Below, one piece after another: positions 1 through 8,241 of a stretch of DNA of 64,000 bases. Position 1 is the stretch's first letter. Every line of letters starts with the position of its first letter. Location of the stretch: the NCBI RefSeq assembly GCF_002216065.1, contig NZ_CP022282.1, forward strand, positions 310,001 through 374,000, read 5' to 3'. The notes beneath the pieces are model-generated. The model did no database searches and was not told the DNA's origin. It worked only from the letters and a program-made list of their open reading frames with translations. Source of the DNA: Chryseobacterium sp. T16E-39 (GTDB taxonomy: Bacteria; Bacteroidota; Bacteroidia; Flavobacteriales; Weeksellaceae). A program made the translations under genes and the position numbers.

Positions 1-2
1 TA

Positions 3-221
3 ATACAGCCATTTCCAAATGCCAAAAGGTTACCTGTTTCCGTAAAGCATCATAAGAGTAAATGGAAGAAAGCTGATTTTTCCAATTTGACAAAGAATCA
101 TTTCACAGAAACTCAAATTGAACTAATTACGGAGCTTATTTCAAGCGATGAGTGGATTGAAGAAGAATCAATGGACTTAATAGCAATTATGAAAGATAAA
201 TCAATATTTAATATATCGTAA
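3..221 (+). CDS. 3' end of an unknown CDS (5' truncated by window)
   Basis: An open frame enters from the left edge and runs 72 codons to a TAA at 219-221. The stop is separated by one base from the ATG of the KAP ATPase at 223, so the two genes are almost certainly co-transcribed. The visible tail is hydrophilic, with Lys/His/Trp-rich residues (KHHKSKWKKADF) followed by an acidic helix (SSDEWIEEESMDL). I do not recognise the family. Its AT-rich composition matches the two following genes, and position suggests it belongs to the same defence-like operon. The frame is open to the window edge and stops cleanly before the next start. Confidence 0.6.
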   Translation: MQPFPNAKRLPVSVKHHKSKWKKADFSNLTKNHFTETQIELITELISSDEWIEEESMDLIAIMKDKSIFNIS

Positions 222-222
222 A

Positions 223-2376
223 ATGGAACAAATATATAATTCAGATAAACCGATTGATAATAAAAATAAGGATCGATTTAACAGAAATAAATTTTCTTCT
301 AGAATATCTCAAACCATAATTAATAGAAAAAGCGATGAAGGATTAGTCATAGGACTATATGGAGTTTGGGGTGAGGGTAAAACTTCAGTACTTAATATGA
401 TTCAAAATGATTTAGAAGAGAAGGATGATATTTTTGTAGTAAAATTTAATCCTTGGAGGTTTAAAGATGAAGATTCTCTGATTTTAAATTTTTTGAAAAA
501 TATTTCAATCGTACTAGATAGGGATTTAAATAATGCTAAAGAAAAATTCGGAGGATTTATAAAAAAGTATGGGATTGGAGTCGGAGTAGGTGTGCTAAAT
601 ATTGATTTGACCAAGATTGGAGAAGCTCTTTCTGATACAGAATTGGAGAAATTAAAAGATCGAGTAAATGCATTTTTAAAAGAAAGTAAGAAAAAAATTG
701 TTATAATTATTGATGATATTGATAGACTGGATAAGCAAGAATTATTTTCATTGTTTAAGCTAATTAAATTGACTGGAGATTTTTCAAATACATATTACAT
801 ATTATCTTTTGATGATGAAATGGTTGCTTCTGCGATCGGAGAAAGATATGCTTCAGGAGATAAATTATCAGGATATAATTTTTTGGAAAAAATTATTCAA
901 GTTCCTTTGAGAATACCACAAGCACAATCACAAGATTTACTAAATTATACTTTTGAGTTATTGAATAATGCATTTTCGGAAAATCAACTGGATCTACAAA
1001 CTGAGGAGGCTGAAAAAATTGGATCATTGATATCTCAAAATATTCTTCCAAGAATAAAAACGCCTAGGCTAGCCATTAGATATGCAAATTCACTATCTTT
1101 TCTAATACCATTATTAAAAGGAGAAGTAAATAATTCAGATTTAATATTGTTTGAAGGAATTAAAATATTTTATCCGGAATATTATCAATTTATTAAAAAT
1201 TATCCAACATATTTTATTGAGTCTTACTATGGATATCGAGACTCTAAAGATAATGCTAAGGCTGAAGAATTAAAAAAAGAACTGGAAAAAATAAGTTCAT
1301 CATACTCAAATAATGACAAAAAGGCAATTGAAAACTTACTGAAAGAATTATTTCCTTATACAAAAGAAGTTTTTGAAAACTATAGTTTTAGAAATGGTGA
1401 CATTCGTTGGGAGAAAGAGAAAAGGATTGTGTCGCCCAAATACTTTAACAGATATTTTGTTTATAGTGTATTAAATGATGAAATTTCTGATGTATATTTT
1501 GATGAATACATTAAGTCTCTTACAGCAAAAAGCTTTGAAGAACTATCTAAGGAAACACTAGAAATAATTAAGAGAATTGGGCCTAATGATTTTTTAAGTA
1601 AAATTAGTTTCTATGAAGAAAAACTAAATTGGGATGAAAAGAAATGCCTTATAAACTTGATAGCAGATTCTCAAGATCAATTTCAGGGGATGAAGGGAGG
1701 GACATTTATGTTTGGATTTCATAACCCAAGAAAGGAAGCTGGAAGATTCATTGCCAGAATGCTTCAATCTCAAAATGATGAAAACGAAAAGCTGATTTTA
1801 GCTCAATCTTTATTAAAAATCAATATTCCCTTTACTTTTTCAAGCGAATTAATGTGGTGGTTTAAATATGGTAAAACAAATGGAACTTCAACATTTATTG
1901 GAAATGATTTACAGAAATTAGAAAGAGAATTCATTGAACGAATCCTAGAAGAAGCATCACTTGATAATAGTAATATTTTTATAAAATTTGAAATTTCAAT
2001 TTTCGCAGTACTCGACTATTGGTATGATTATGATAAAGACCAAGTATATCAATATTTTGAAAAGAACATTTTAGAAAATAATAAAAATATTAGCAGAGAT
2101 ATAATAAACGCTCTTACAAGCACTATATATAGTTCATCAAATCCAGAACCTTATAAAGTTGATTTTAAAAAGGATTCTTATGAATTATTGAAAAAATATT
2201 ATGATGTAGATAAATTATATTATGCTTTAATGGCAAATTATAAAGAAGAAATTGAAGAAGCAACTGTGCAATTTTTTGATATGGATGAAGGCCAAACTGA
2301 GTATAATGCAATTAGACAATTTGTTCATTGGTATAATGAAGATAAAAATAATTTGATCGAAGATAATAATCAATAA
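223..2376 (+). CDS. KAP family P-loop NTPase
   Basis: A 717-residue predicted ATPase. Walker A is GVWGEGKTS at about residues 47-55, followed by the KAP-typical FNPWRF motif at 75-80. Walker B is IIIDDIDRLD at about 161-170. KAP NTPases (named for Kidins220/ARMS and PifA) often carry membrane inserts between Walker A and B. Here only a short Gly/Val-rich stretch (about 117-125) sits there, so a soluble protein is more likely. PifA is a phage-exclusion protein and KAP ATPases recur in anti-phage operons; with an ApeA/HEPN-like gene 16 bases downstream, a defence role is a reasonable inference. The C-terminal 400 residues are helical and unassigned. Base composition is far more AT-rich than the genes right of 4.3 kb, which suggests acquisition. 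Confidence 0.85.
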   Translation: MEQIYNSDKPIDNKNKDRFNRNKFSSRISQTIINRKSDEGLVIGLYGVWGEGKTSVLNMIQNDLEEKDDIFVVKFNPWRFKDEDSLILNFLKNISIVLDRDLNNAKEKFGGFIKKYGIGVGVGVLNIDLTKIGEALSDTELEKLKDRVNAFLKESKKKIVIIIDDIDRLDKQELFSLFKLIKLTGDFSNTYYILSFDDEMVASAIGERYASGDKLSGYNFLEKIIQVPLRIPQAQSQDLLNYTFELLNNAFSENQLDLQTEEAEKIGSLISQNILPRIKTPRLAIRYANSLSFLIPLLKGEVNNSDLILFEGIKIFYPEYYQFIKNYPTYFIESYYGYRDSKDNAKAEELKKELEKISSSYSNNDKKAIENLLKELFPYTKEVFENYSFRNGDIRWEKEKRIVSPKYFNRYFVYSVLNDEISDVYFDEYIKSLTAKSFEELSKETLEIIKRIGPNDFLSKISFYEEKLNWDEKKCLINLIADSQDQFQGMKGGTFMFGFHNPRKEAGRFIARMLQSQNDENEKLILAQSLLKINIPFTFSSELMWWFKYGKTNGTSTFIGNDLQKLEREFIERILEEASLDNSNIFIKFEISIFAVLDYWYDYDKDQVYQYFEKNILENNKNISRDIINALTSTIYSSSNPEPYKVDFKKDSYELLKKYYDVDKLYYALMANYKEEIEEATVQFFDMDEGQTEYNAIRQFVHWYNEDKNNLIEDNNQ

Positions 2377-2392
2377 TCTACTAGAGAACTTA

Positions 2393-3608
2393 ATGGAAAA
2401 TAGTCTTGGTAAAATTCAAATAGATGATAAGGTTTATTTTGCCGAATTGCAAACAAACCTTAAAGATGTTTTTAACCTTAAAATTTTGGAATTTGAATAT
2501 ACAGGAAGAAGAAAAATTGATATTTGTATAGGATTTTTTGAGAATTTTGATGAAATTACTTTAATTGCCGGAACAATTGGATCAGGATCAGTCGGAGGTT
2601 TAGAGATTCACACTTTTAAATTTAAATATTTTATAAAAGGTGTTCATTTTCTTAAAATTGAAGATATAAAAGCTAATATTGTTAATTTTGAATCAGAAAT
2701 TTTGAAAAAAGTATTTCCTGATTCAATTCTTGATTTTGGGGGGTAATCACAAGGAATTACCACTTAAACCAGTAAAGCTTGTAAATTCTTCCAATATTAA
2801 AGTTAATTATTACAATGGAAAAAGAATAAGCTGGGAACGAAAACTTAAATATACTGTTACCCAGTATAAATATTTAAATGTAAAACATCTTGGAGGAGCA
2901 ATAAATATTTGGGACTTATGCAGATTGTTGGATAGAATTAAAGATTTATTCTACTTTATCGGATTTTCTGATGAGGGGTCAGATATTTATACATTCGTTT
3001 ACTATAATGGAAGAATTAAAAAATATTTTGAACTTTTCGGTTGGAATTATAACATAAAACCTTCAAGATTTACCTATTTTAAAACCTACAATTTAAATTT
3101 TTTAGAACTTATTAGCCCGAATTCTATTTATGAATGGATTTTTAATGAAGAATATCAAAAATTATTTAAATTATTATTTGAAAAACATTTTTTAAAAATT
3201 CATCATAGAGAATTGTCTTTTATAAATTCAGTATATGTTTTGGAAAGGTTTCACAGAAAGTTTATTGCTGAAAAATCTTCTTTTGATAAAAGAATAAAAT
3301 ATTTTCGTCCATTATTTGAACAGCTTTTACCTGAAAGAATTGATATCAATCAATATTTAAACAAAATTGAACAAACTCGGCATAATATTTCACATTTTGA
3401 AGATAAAAGCAATGTGTTTAAAGGAATTGATTTATACTACGCATCTTTATATATTGAGATTGTCATAGTAATTTCAATACTTGAAAAAATTGGAATTAAA
3501 TCTGAGCAAATTCTTTCTCTAACTACATTTTCCAAAGAACATATTGACGGTATGTATTTGCATAATAAAAACTTGGAATATACTTTTCCATCTGAAATGT
3601 TTAAGTGA
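2393..3608 (+). pseudogene. ApeA-like HEPN protein gene split by a frameshift
   Basis: Two overlapping frames appear to be one gene. The first (2393-2746, 117 aa) is a beta-rich segment resembling the N-terminal domain of ApeA-type proteins and ends at TAA right after a run of six G (2738-2743). The second (from about 2738 to 3608) continues in the next frame and has no ATG until near its C-terminus; its only start is a TTG at 2730. Removing one G joins them into an uninterrupted protein of about 405 aa. The C-terminal part contains R-x4-H (TRHNISH), the catalytic signature of HEPN ribonucleases. HEPN/ApeA proteins are abortive-infection RNases. Either the gene is broken, the base is a sequencing error in a homopolymer, or frameshifting is used. 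The family call is by motif and layout only. Confidence 0.6.
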
Positions 3609-3747
3609 TTCCATTAATAAAAGTAAAAATTCAGCTTGAGTATAAGTAAATTATTAATATTTCTTAAAAATTTCAAATTTTGATTGGCGCGTAAAAATAA
3701 AAACAGAAGCCAAAGATAATTTGCTTCCCAGTCAAACAGCTAAATTT

Positions 3748-3831
3748 TGTCAAGGTCAAGTCCTCTGGATTTTCAGAAAAAGTTTTTACGTATAAAATCT
3801 ACGCAAAAACTTTTCCCAAAAAACCTTGACA
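3748..3831. repeat. Large interrupted inverted repeat
   Basis: Outer arms TGTCAAGGT (3748-3756) and ACCTTGACA (3823-3831) are perfect 9-base complements. Inner arms at 3776-3792 and 3800-3815 pair over about 16 bases with one bulge and one G/A difference, around a 7-base loop. The whole could fold into a long cruciform or RNA hairpin. Not followed by a T-run, so not a simple terminator. Confidence 0.55.
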
Positions 3832-4140
3832 GGATGCCACGCTCATTTTCAAAAGGCTTTCTTTTTTTCTTTTTTTAATTTTTTTTCTTCGGTTTCTTTT
3901 AGAAATATTTCAACTTAGAAATTTAAGGTGCAAAAAGAAGTATTAAATTCTTGGTTTGAACTCTAAAAAACCTGTTCAAATTTTGGACTTTTTACTTGCA
4001 GATTTGACCGAAAATTCCTACATTTACTAAGTAAAATTTAAATTAGGATTTTACCGCTTTTTTGCAAGTGACCTATTTAGGGCCATTCAGAAGATGCTTC
4101 AGCGAAACGCTTATCAATAAAGGGATGAAGGGAGGTTACA

Positions 4141-4160
4141 AAATCCCTCACTCTCCGCTA
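4141..4160 (+). other. Possible att scar: tRNA-Ser 3'-end-like segment
   Basis: The segment containing AATCCCTCACTCTCCGC resembles the T-arm 3' strand, acceptor 3' strand and discriminator G of a tRNA-Ser gene. No tRNA body lies upstream, so it cannot be a functional gene. Integrases that use tRNA 3' ends leave exactly such a duplicated fragment at the distal end of an element. It lies where the AT-rich defence-like segment ends. Confidence 0.35.
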
Positions 4161-4194
4161 AGAGGGTCTTTTTCCAAAAGACTCTCTTTTTTTT
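4161..4194 (+). terminator. Rho-independent terminator-like hairpin
   Basis: GAGGGTCTTTT pairs with AAAAGACTCTC (one G-T wobble) around a short loop and is followed by eight T. Confidence 0.55.
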
Positions 4195-4289
4195 GTATAT
4201 TAATTCCCTTTTTTTATTTTCAAGTGATGATGCGATAAAAATCGAGTATTTACGATTGGCCGCTCAATAAATTAACTTAATGATAAAAC

Positions 4290-4318
4290 AAAAAAGCAGT
4301 TGATATACATCAACTGCT
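4290..4318 (-). terminator. Terminator of the alpha/beta-hydrolase gene
   Basis: AGCAGTTGAT (4295-4304) and ATCAACTGCT (4309-4318) form a perfect 10-bp stem with a 4-base loop. On the minus strand the stem is followed by a T-run (A-run 4289-4295 on plus). It lies 66 bases past the stop of the hydrolase gene. Confidence 0.75.
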
Positions 4319-4383
4319 CCTCTTTATTTCTTTGGCATTCAAAAGTATGTTTATAAAGATCTCTTTATTCTTTAAAAGTTAGT

Positions 4384-5214
4384 CTAATACTTTTTTATTA
4401 TTGTATTAAAAATCTCCACAAGTTCATTTGGTTTAGAAAGAAAAGGACTGTGCCCTGCATCAATTTTATAGGTATTGGTAATCTTTGCTTCGGATACCAT
4501 CTGTTGCTGAAAATCATAACTGATCGCTTTGTCTTGGGTTGTGTAGATGTAGTATTTATTGGCTATGGCATTATAAATATCCTTACTGTAATTCAATGGT
4601 GTTCCGGCTGCTACAACAGGTTCCGGGCGAAGATTATCGACCAGCAGTTTATTATCTTCAGCAGAGCCATCTTTACAAAAAATCTCGCGTAAATTTGTTT
4701 CAGGCTTTGCAATAGTGACCGTACTTCCGTCAGCAGAGAATTCCAGTGCAGTAGGAATCAGTGTTCCTGCATCCATTGCCGAATAATCAAATACACTGCT
4801 TCCGCTTTTTGGAATGAATCCGGCAACGTAGATTAACTTTTCTATTCTTTGCGGCAGCTTTGTAGCAGCCTGTGTAACTATTGCTCCGCCTAAACTATGT
4901 CCCACTAGGACAACTGGTGTATTTAAACCTTCAATAACATCTGTTACCTGCTTTACATAACCATTAAAAGTGACTTGAGAAACAGGGGTTTGGTCATTAC
5001 CATGACCAGCTAGTTCAACTAAAATAACCTTGTTCCCCTGTGCTTCTAAAGAGGTTTTTACCTTATTCCATACGAAGGATGCCTGCCAGGCTCCATGTAC
5101 CAATACAAATGTTGAATGATGTTCTGGTTTTATCGTATCGTCATCATCCTTAGAGCAAGAATTTAATAATAGCGTGAATACCAATATGGGTAAAATGTAT
5201 TTTAATAATTTCAT
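4384..5214 (-). CDS. Alpha/beta-hydrolase lipoprotein (esterase-like)
   Basis: A 276-residue alpha/beta hydrolase if started at the ATG at 5214, which I prefer because it gives a lipoprotein signal peptide (MKLLKYILPILVFTLLLNSC) with lipobox LNSC. The frame extends to an upstream ATG at 5349 (321 aa), but that would bury the signal sequence. Visible motifs are the oxyanion-hole segment LVHGAW, nucleophile elbow GHSLGG, and a C-terminal DAGHS for the catalytic His. The pattern resembles the plant methylesterase / EstC-like group of small-ester hydrolases. Probably anchored in the periplasmic or outer-membrane leaflet. Single gene with its own terminator; substrate unknown. Confidence 0.8.
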   Translation of the reverse strand: MKLLKYILPILVFTLLLNSCSKDDDDTIKPEHHSTFVLVHGAWQASFVWNKVKTSLEAQGNKVILVELAGHGNDQTPVSQVTFNGYVKQVTDVIEGLNTPVVLVGHSLGGAIVTQAATKLPQRIEKLIYVAGFIPKSGSSVFDYSAMDAGTLIPTALEFSADGSTVTIAKPETNLREIFCKDGSAEDNKLLVDNLRPEPVVAAGTPLNYSKDIYNAIANKYYIYTTQDKAISYDFQQQMVSEAKITNTYKIDAGHSPFLSKPNELVEIFNTIIKKY

Positions 5215-5600
5215 TTTTGGTAGATTTTTAAAATTGGTTATTGACTGATATGTGCTTAAAAAAATGCTGTTCAGGTCATTTTTAAGTCTTGCAGGTGCAT
5301 TAAGCCAAGATAAAACACCCAGCCCGATTGCTGATTTTAAATTTTTCATATGCTAATTAATATAGTTTGTTAAGTCATTATCGACCATGCAAAATTGCAT
5401 GATTAAAAAGAGAAGACTTTAGCGGATCGGGCCAATTATGGGTGAATTTGGATCAGATTATTGATGTCGTAAAAATAGAATAGATCAATGGAATCCCTGA
5501 AGTCGGGATTTCACATAGCGTTAGTTTTAATGGAAAGCACCGGTCAGATTATTCTGTACCGGTGCTTCTGTAAATCAATAAAAAAGTGTGCAAATAATAT
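5215..5600. other. Spacer between hydrolase and CPBP genes
   Basis: Holds the hydrolase promoter region, an in-frame upstream extension of the hydrolase ORF (to 5349, see findings) and the hairpin at 5536-5566. No independent gene is supported. Confidence 0.4.
5536..5566 (-). terminator. Hairpin downstream of the CPBP protease gene
   Basis: AGCACCGGT (5536-5544) and ACCGGTGCT (5558-5566) are perfect 9-base arms with a 13-base loop, 34 bases past the stop of the minus-strand CPBP gene. The following T-run on the minus strand is short (TTTCC), so termination strength is uncertain. Confidence 0.55.
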
Positions 5601-6467
5601 TTATTTTGCTACATCGTTAAGCTCCTTTCGTCTACTCCAGAAATATATTGCCAGAAATATGGTAACTATAGGTACTACAGCCCCAAATTCATCAATATAC
5701 CATGGTGAGTGTATATTTTGCTCGGTTACAGGCGTAAAAAAACCTTGAATGAAGAGATTATGACTTGCATGCAGCAAGACACCGGTCCATAAACTTCCTG
5801 ACTTCATTCTATACCAGGTGTAAATAAAACTTGCAGCAGTAATAGAAACTGTAAAGCAAATCAATCCGTACCATGCTGGTGTCCCATTATTATAATTCCC
5901 AAAAATAAGTAGGGGATAATGCCAAATGCCCCAGATCAGACCGGAAGTCAGTGAAACTCCAGTATATCCCATTTTTTTAGCTAATTCTGGTACTAGAAGC
6001 CCTCTCCAGCCAATTTCTTCTCCAAGTGCGGTAGAAATGCTTGCAAACATTCCTATAACACCATTCATCAGGAAAAAAATAACAATAAAGAACCAATGAG
6101 GTAGGTTATCCCAGCCAAATTCATGTGCTGTTTTAGTAACAAATGAGGTGCTATAAAAATGTCCCCAACCCATTGACCAAATAATAAGATAAGCAACCAA
6201 GGAATAAAATAATGGAATAAAATAACTATTCCATAAGTATTTTGGTTCGCCCAGTTTCCAGGCAAGACCAGACATCTTACGTCCTGTCAATTTCAATGTG
6301 ACAAGTGTAGCCAATGTTGGACACCACATAATACCATAACCGAACATTCGTCCTGCGATTCGCCCTGCATCAGGAGCATTTAATGTAAGCACCCATATAA
6401 CGGAACTAAAAATTAAAGTGAACAGTAAATAGATTAAAATTGTGTTTTTTGAACTTTTCAATCGCAT
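5601..6467 (-). CDS. CPBP family intramembrane glutamic endopeptidase
   Basis: A 288-residue multi-pass membrane protein with the CPBP/Rce1-like (Abi) signature motifs: EEIGWRG with the catalytic Glu pair, the downstream W-G-I-W-H-Y segment, and HASHN near the C-terminus. About eight hydrophobic segments. Bacterial CPBP proteins are predicted membrane proteases; some process or give immunity to peptides, most are uncharacterised. Start at 6467 gives MRLKSSKNTILIYLLF with positive residues before the first membrane helix. Monocistronic by orientation and by the hairpins around it. Confidence 0.85.
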   Translation of the reverse strand: MRLKSSKNTILIYLLFTLIFSSVIWVLTLNAPDAGRIAGRMFGYGIMWCPTLATLVTLKLTGRKMSGLAWKLGEPKYLWNSYFIPLFYSLVAYLIIWSMGWGHFYSTSFVTKTAHEFGWDNLPHWFFIVIFFLMNGVIGMFASISTALGEEIGWRGLLVPELAKKMGYTGVSLTSGLIWGIWHYPLLIFGNYNNGTPAWYGLICFTVSITAASFIYTWYRMKSGSLWTGVLLHASHNLFIQGFFTPVTEQNIHSPWYIDEFGAVVPIVTIFLAIYFWSRRKELNDVAK

Positions 6468-6962
6468 AGATTTTATTTTGCGCTAAAGTTGCAAAAAAAG
6501 AAGTCGTTACATTTAATTTATTGGGTCAATTATTTGGTAATTCTGTTCAAAATCAAAATAGGTTCGATCGTCGATCCCAGCTGGATGAAACAATAACCAA
6601 TATTTACATTTTACTTAAAATCTTGTTATCGCTAAGCAGACGTACATTTTTTATTCAGAACTACTTCAATACTGTTACTTTGACAAGTTGATTCAATCAT
6701 AAAATCTTGACCCGATATTTTCAATTACGGATGTATTTTGAACCAGAATCTTAAAATTATGAACCAAATGACAAATTCTTTCCTGCTGATATACTGCAAT
6801 TTTGTATTGTCCCTTCAGGGTCATAATTACCCGGACTCGTTTTTAGAGAACAGATAGAAATGAAGCTGCGGGCATAAACATAAAAATCAAAAAAATGGGT
6901 TTGTCAGCTTCAGGTATTTTTCATGCCGCTATTGGTATCATTAGATTATTAATTATAAACAT
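6468..6962. other. Spacer holding an AraC-type operator, promoter and a gene relic
   Basis: Contains a 21-bp-period direct repeat (6740 and 6761), a -7-like element (6797-6804) and the first 22 codons of a relic ORF (from 6895). This arrangement is homologous to the promoter of the membrane-protein gene at 39905-40399. Nothing recognisable at 6468-6730. Confidence 0.55.
6740..6804 (+). promoter_or_regulatory. AraC-type direct-repeat operator and promoter (site 1 of 4)
   Basis: Half-sites GAACCA at 6740 and 6761 are 21 bases apart, the usual helical spacing for AraC-family dimers. A CAATTTTG -7-like element (Bacteroidota consensus TAnnTTTG) ends at 6804, 64 bases from the first half-site base. 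The same 21 and 64 spacings recur at 8138, 9931 and 40562(-). Confidence 0.6.
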
Positions 6963-6966
6963 ATGA
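6895..6966 (+). pseudogene. Relic of a small membrane-protein gene (N-terminal 23 codons)
   Basis: ATG at 6895 opens MGLSASGIFHAAIGII followed by an abrupt unrelated tail and TGA. The first 15 residues match the start of the 164-aa membrane protein encoded at 40399-39905 (MGLSSLGIFHTVIGIA). The upstream promoter also matches that gene's promoter. The relic's TGA overlaps the ATG of the next gene (6963). The simplest reading is a deletion that removed the body of a paralogous gene and left its promoter and first codons driving the barrel gene. It might still act as a translated leader. Confidence 0.55.
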
Positions 6967-7954
6967 AATTCAAATTTATCCTGCTTAATCTGGTCATCTG
7001 CTCAATTGGGGCAAGGGCCCAGAACATGGTGAGCATGTCTTCAATTCATCCTGCTGCGGATACGGCCGGAATTGACAAAAAAGAACTGGCCATCCGCTAT
7101 CCTTCTTTAAGGCAGTTTGGTATTTCTGCCAACAATTATGGTTACAGTGATTTGAAAGTACAATTGACGGTGGGAATTTTGCCCAGGGTAAGGTCAGGAC
7201 AGAACGGATCAGCTCTTTCTTCAATACGCCAGCAATTCATTGGCAGAACAATTCACTTTCTGCAACGGTCAATTATACTTATACCAACACAAAACTTAAA
7301 GAAATTAAAAGTGAATCAACACTTACCTCGTTGAGTTCAGATAAAAGCACAATAGATCTTGCATTGAATTATTCAAGGGTTGATCGTATCTTTAATCATC
7401 CCATTATTTATTCATTGGTTGCCCGAGGCATCACAGACAATTTAAATACGGTCAGAAGATTTAATTTTAATGGAAGTTTCACATTGCCACTGAAAAAAAA
7501 TGAGAACACCACGTTTTCGGTGGGATTGATCGCACTGATAGATCCTTCTGCCCCGATACCGGTTGAGCCGATTGTGAACTATTATCACAAATTTTCTGCA
7601 TCCGGCCTGGAATTGATTGTAGATCTTCCCAACGGCATAAACCTTAAGAAAGCTATTGCCAGGAATGCATGGCTGAGTGTTGGCTCCAATCAGGCATCCT
7701 ATAGCATTTTCTATGATCATTATAATGAATATCTTAATGGTAAAATAAGCTATAACACCATTGAATTAAAAAGCGGTGCTACATTTGAATATTTGTTTGC
7801 CAAAAATATTATGGTCAGCGTAGGCGGTGGAGTCAATAATTTTCTTTCGGCCAGAGTTTTCAATGATGGGGAAAGATACAGCAATGCCTCCATTAGAAGT
7901 ACCCCAAAAAGTACCCCTTATACGAATATTGGGATTTCATTATTATCATTATAA
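6963..7954 (+). pseudogene. Outer-membrane beta-barrel protein gene with a frameshift
   Basis: A signal peptide (MKFKFILLNLVICSIGARAQ) starts at 6963. The frame is sensible to about residue 70 (SDLKVQLT), then turns into a basic out-of-frame tail ending at 7334. The neighbouring frame is coding from about 7175, reading NFAQGKVRTERISSFFNTP, then alternating beta-strands to 7954; it has only a TTG as a formal start (7331). Joining the frames near 7170-7175 (one missing base in the G-run of GTGGGAAT) gives a protein of about 330 aa typical of flavobacterial outer-membrane barrel proteins (DUF6268-like; tentative). A real mutation or a sequencing error cannot be told apart here. Driven by the AraC-type promoter at 6740-6804. 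Confidence 0.6.
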
Positions 7955-8137
7955 ATTCACAAATAGGTTTATTACTTGAATAGTAAAAAATCCACGCTAA
8001 AATTAAACTTTATTCATCTCTTTTTGTTGAATCACAGCTCCAGCAGCAATACGCGTTGGAGTTGTGATATTTTATAAACAGCATGTATGTGCTTCCACTA
8101 AAGGTTCATAAATTTTATTGATTGCAGAAATTTATCT

Positions 8138-8219
8138 GAACCAAATAAACAAATTATTGGACTGTTTAAAAAAAGGTATCATTTAATTTACCCACAACTT
8201 TGTAATGTCGATAATGACA
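8138..8219 (+). promoter_or_regulatory. OsmC promoter: AraC-type operator, -7 element and palindrome (site 2 of 4)
   Basis: Half-sites at 8138 (GAACCA) and 8159 (GGACTG) are 21 apart; the -7-like CAACTTTG is at 8195-8202; the palindrome TGTCGATAATGACA is at 8206-8219. The 26-base operator region matches the one at 9931-9956 in 21 positions, and the operator-to-palindrome distance is 68 bases in both promoters. Confidence 0.65.
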
Positions 8220-8241
8220 AACAATTTTAAAAATCATACAT

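Larger units (their letters stand above)
3609..4383. other. 775-base gene-free boundary of the AT-rich island
   Basis: No credible coding region. It contains a long imperfect inverted repeat (3748-3831), a pyrimidine/T-rich stretch near 3858-3900, a tRNA-Ser-3'-end-like segment (4141-4160), a hairpin with T-run (4161-4194) and the terminator of the hydrolase gene to the right (4290-4318). Base composition and gene style change across it, so it is a likely junction between acquired DNA and the ordinary chromosome. Confidence 0.5.

Noticed and set aside
2738..2743. Phase variation by the G6 run as an established fact
   Set aside because: Six G is short for efficient slippage and no second allele can be seen. 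Kept only as one explanation of the frameshift.
4090..4165. A complete tRNA-Ser gene ending near 4160
   Set aside because: Only the 3' acceptor-like part is present. Upstream bases give no anticodon or D-arm and the T-arm pairing is not canonical.
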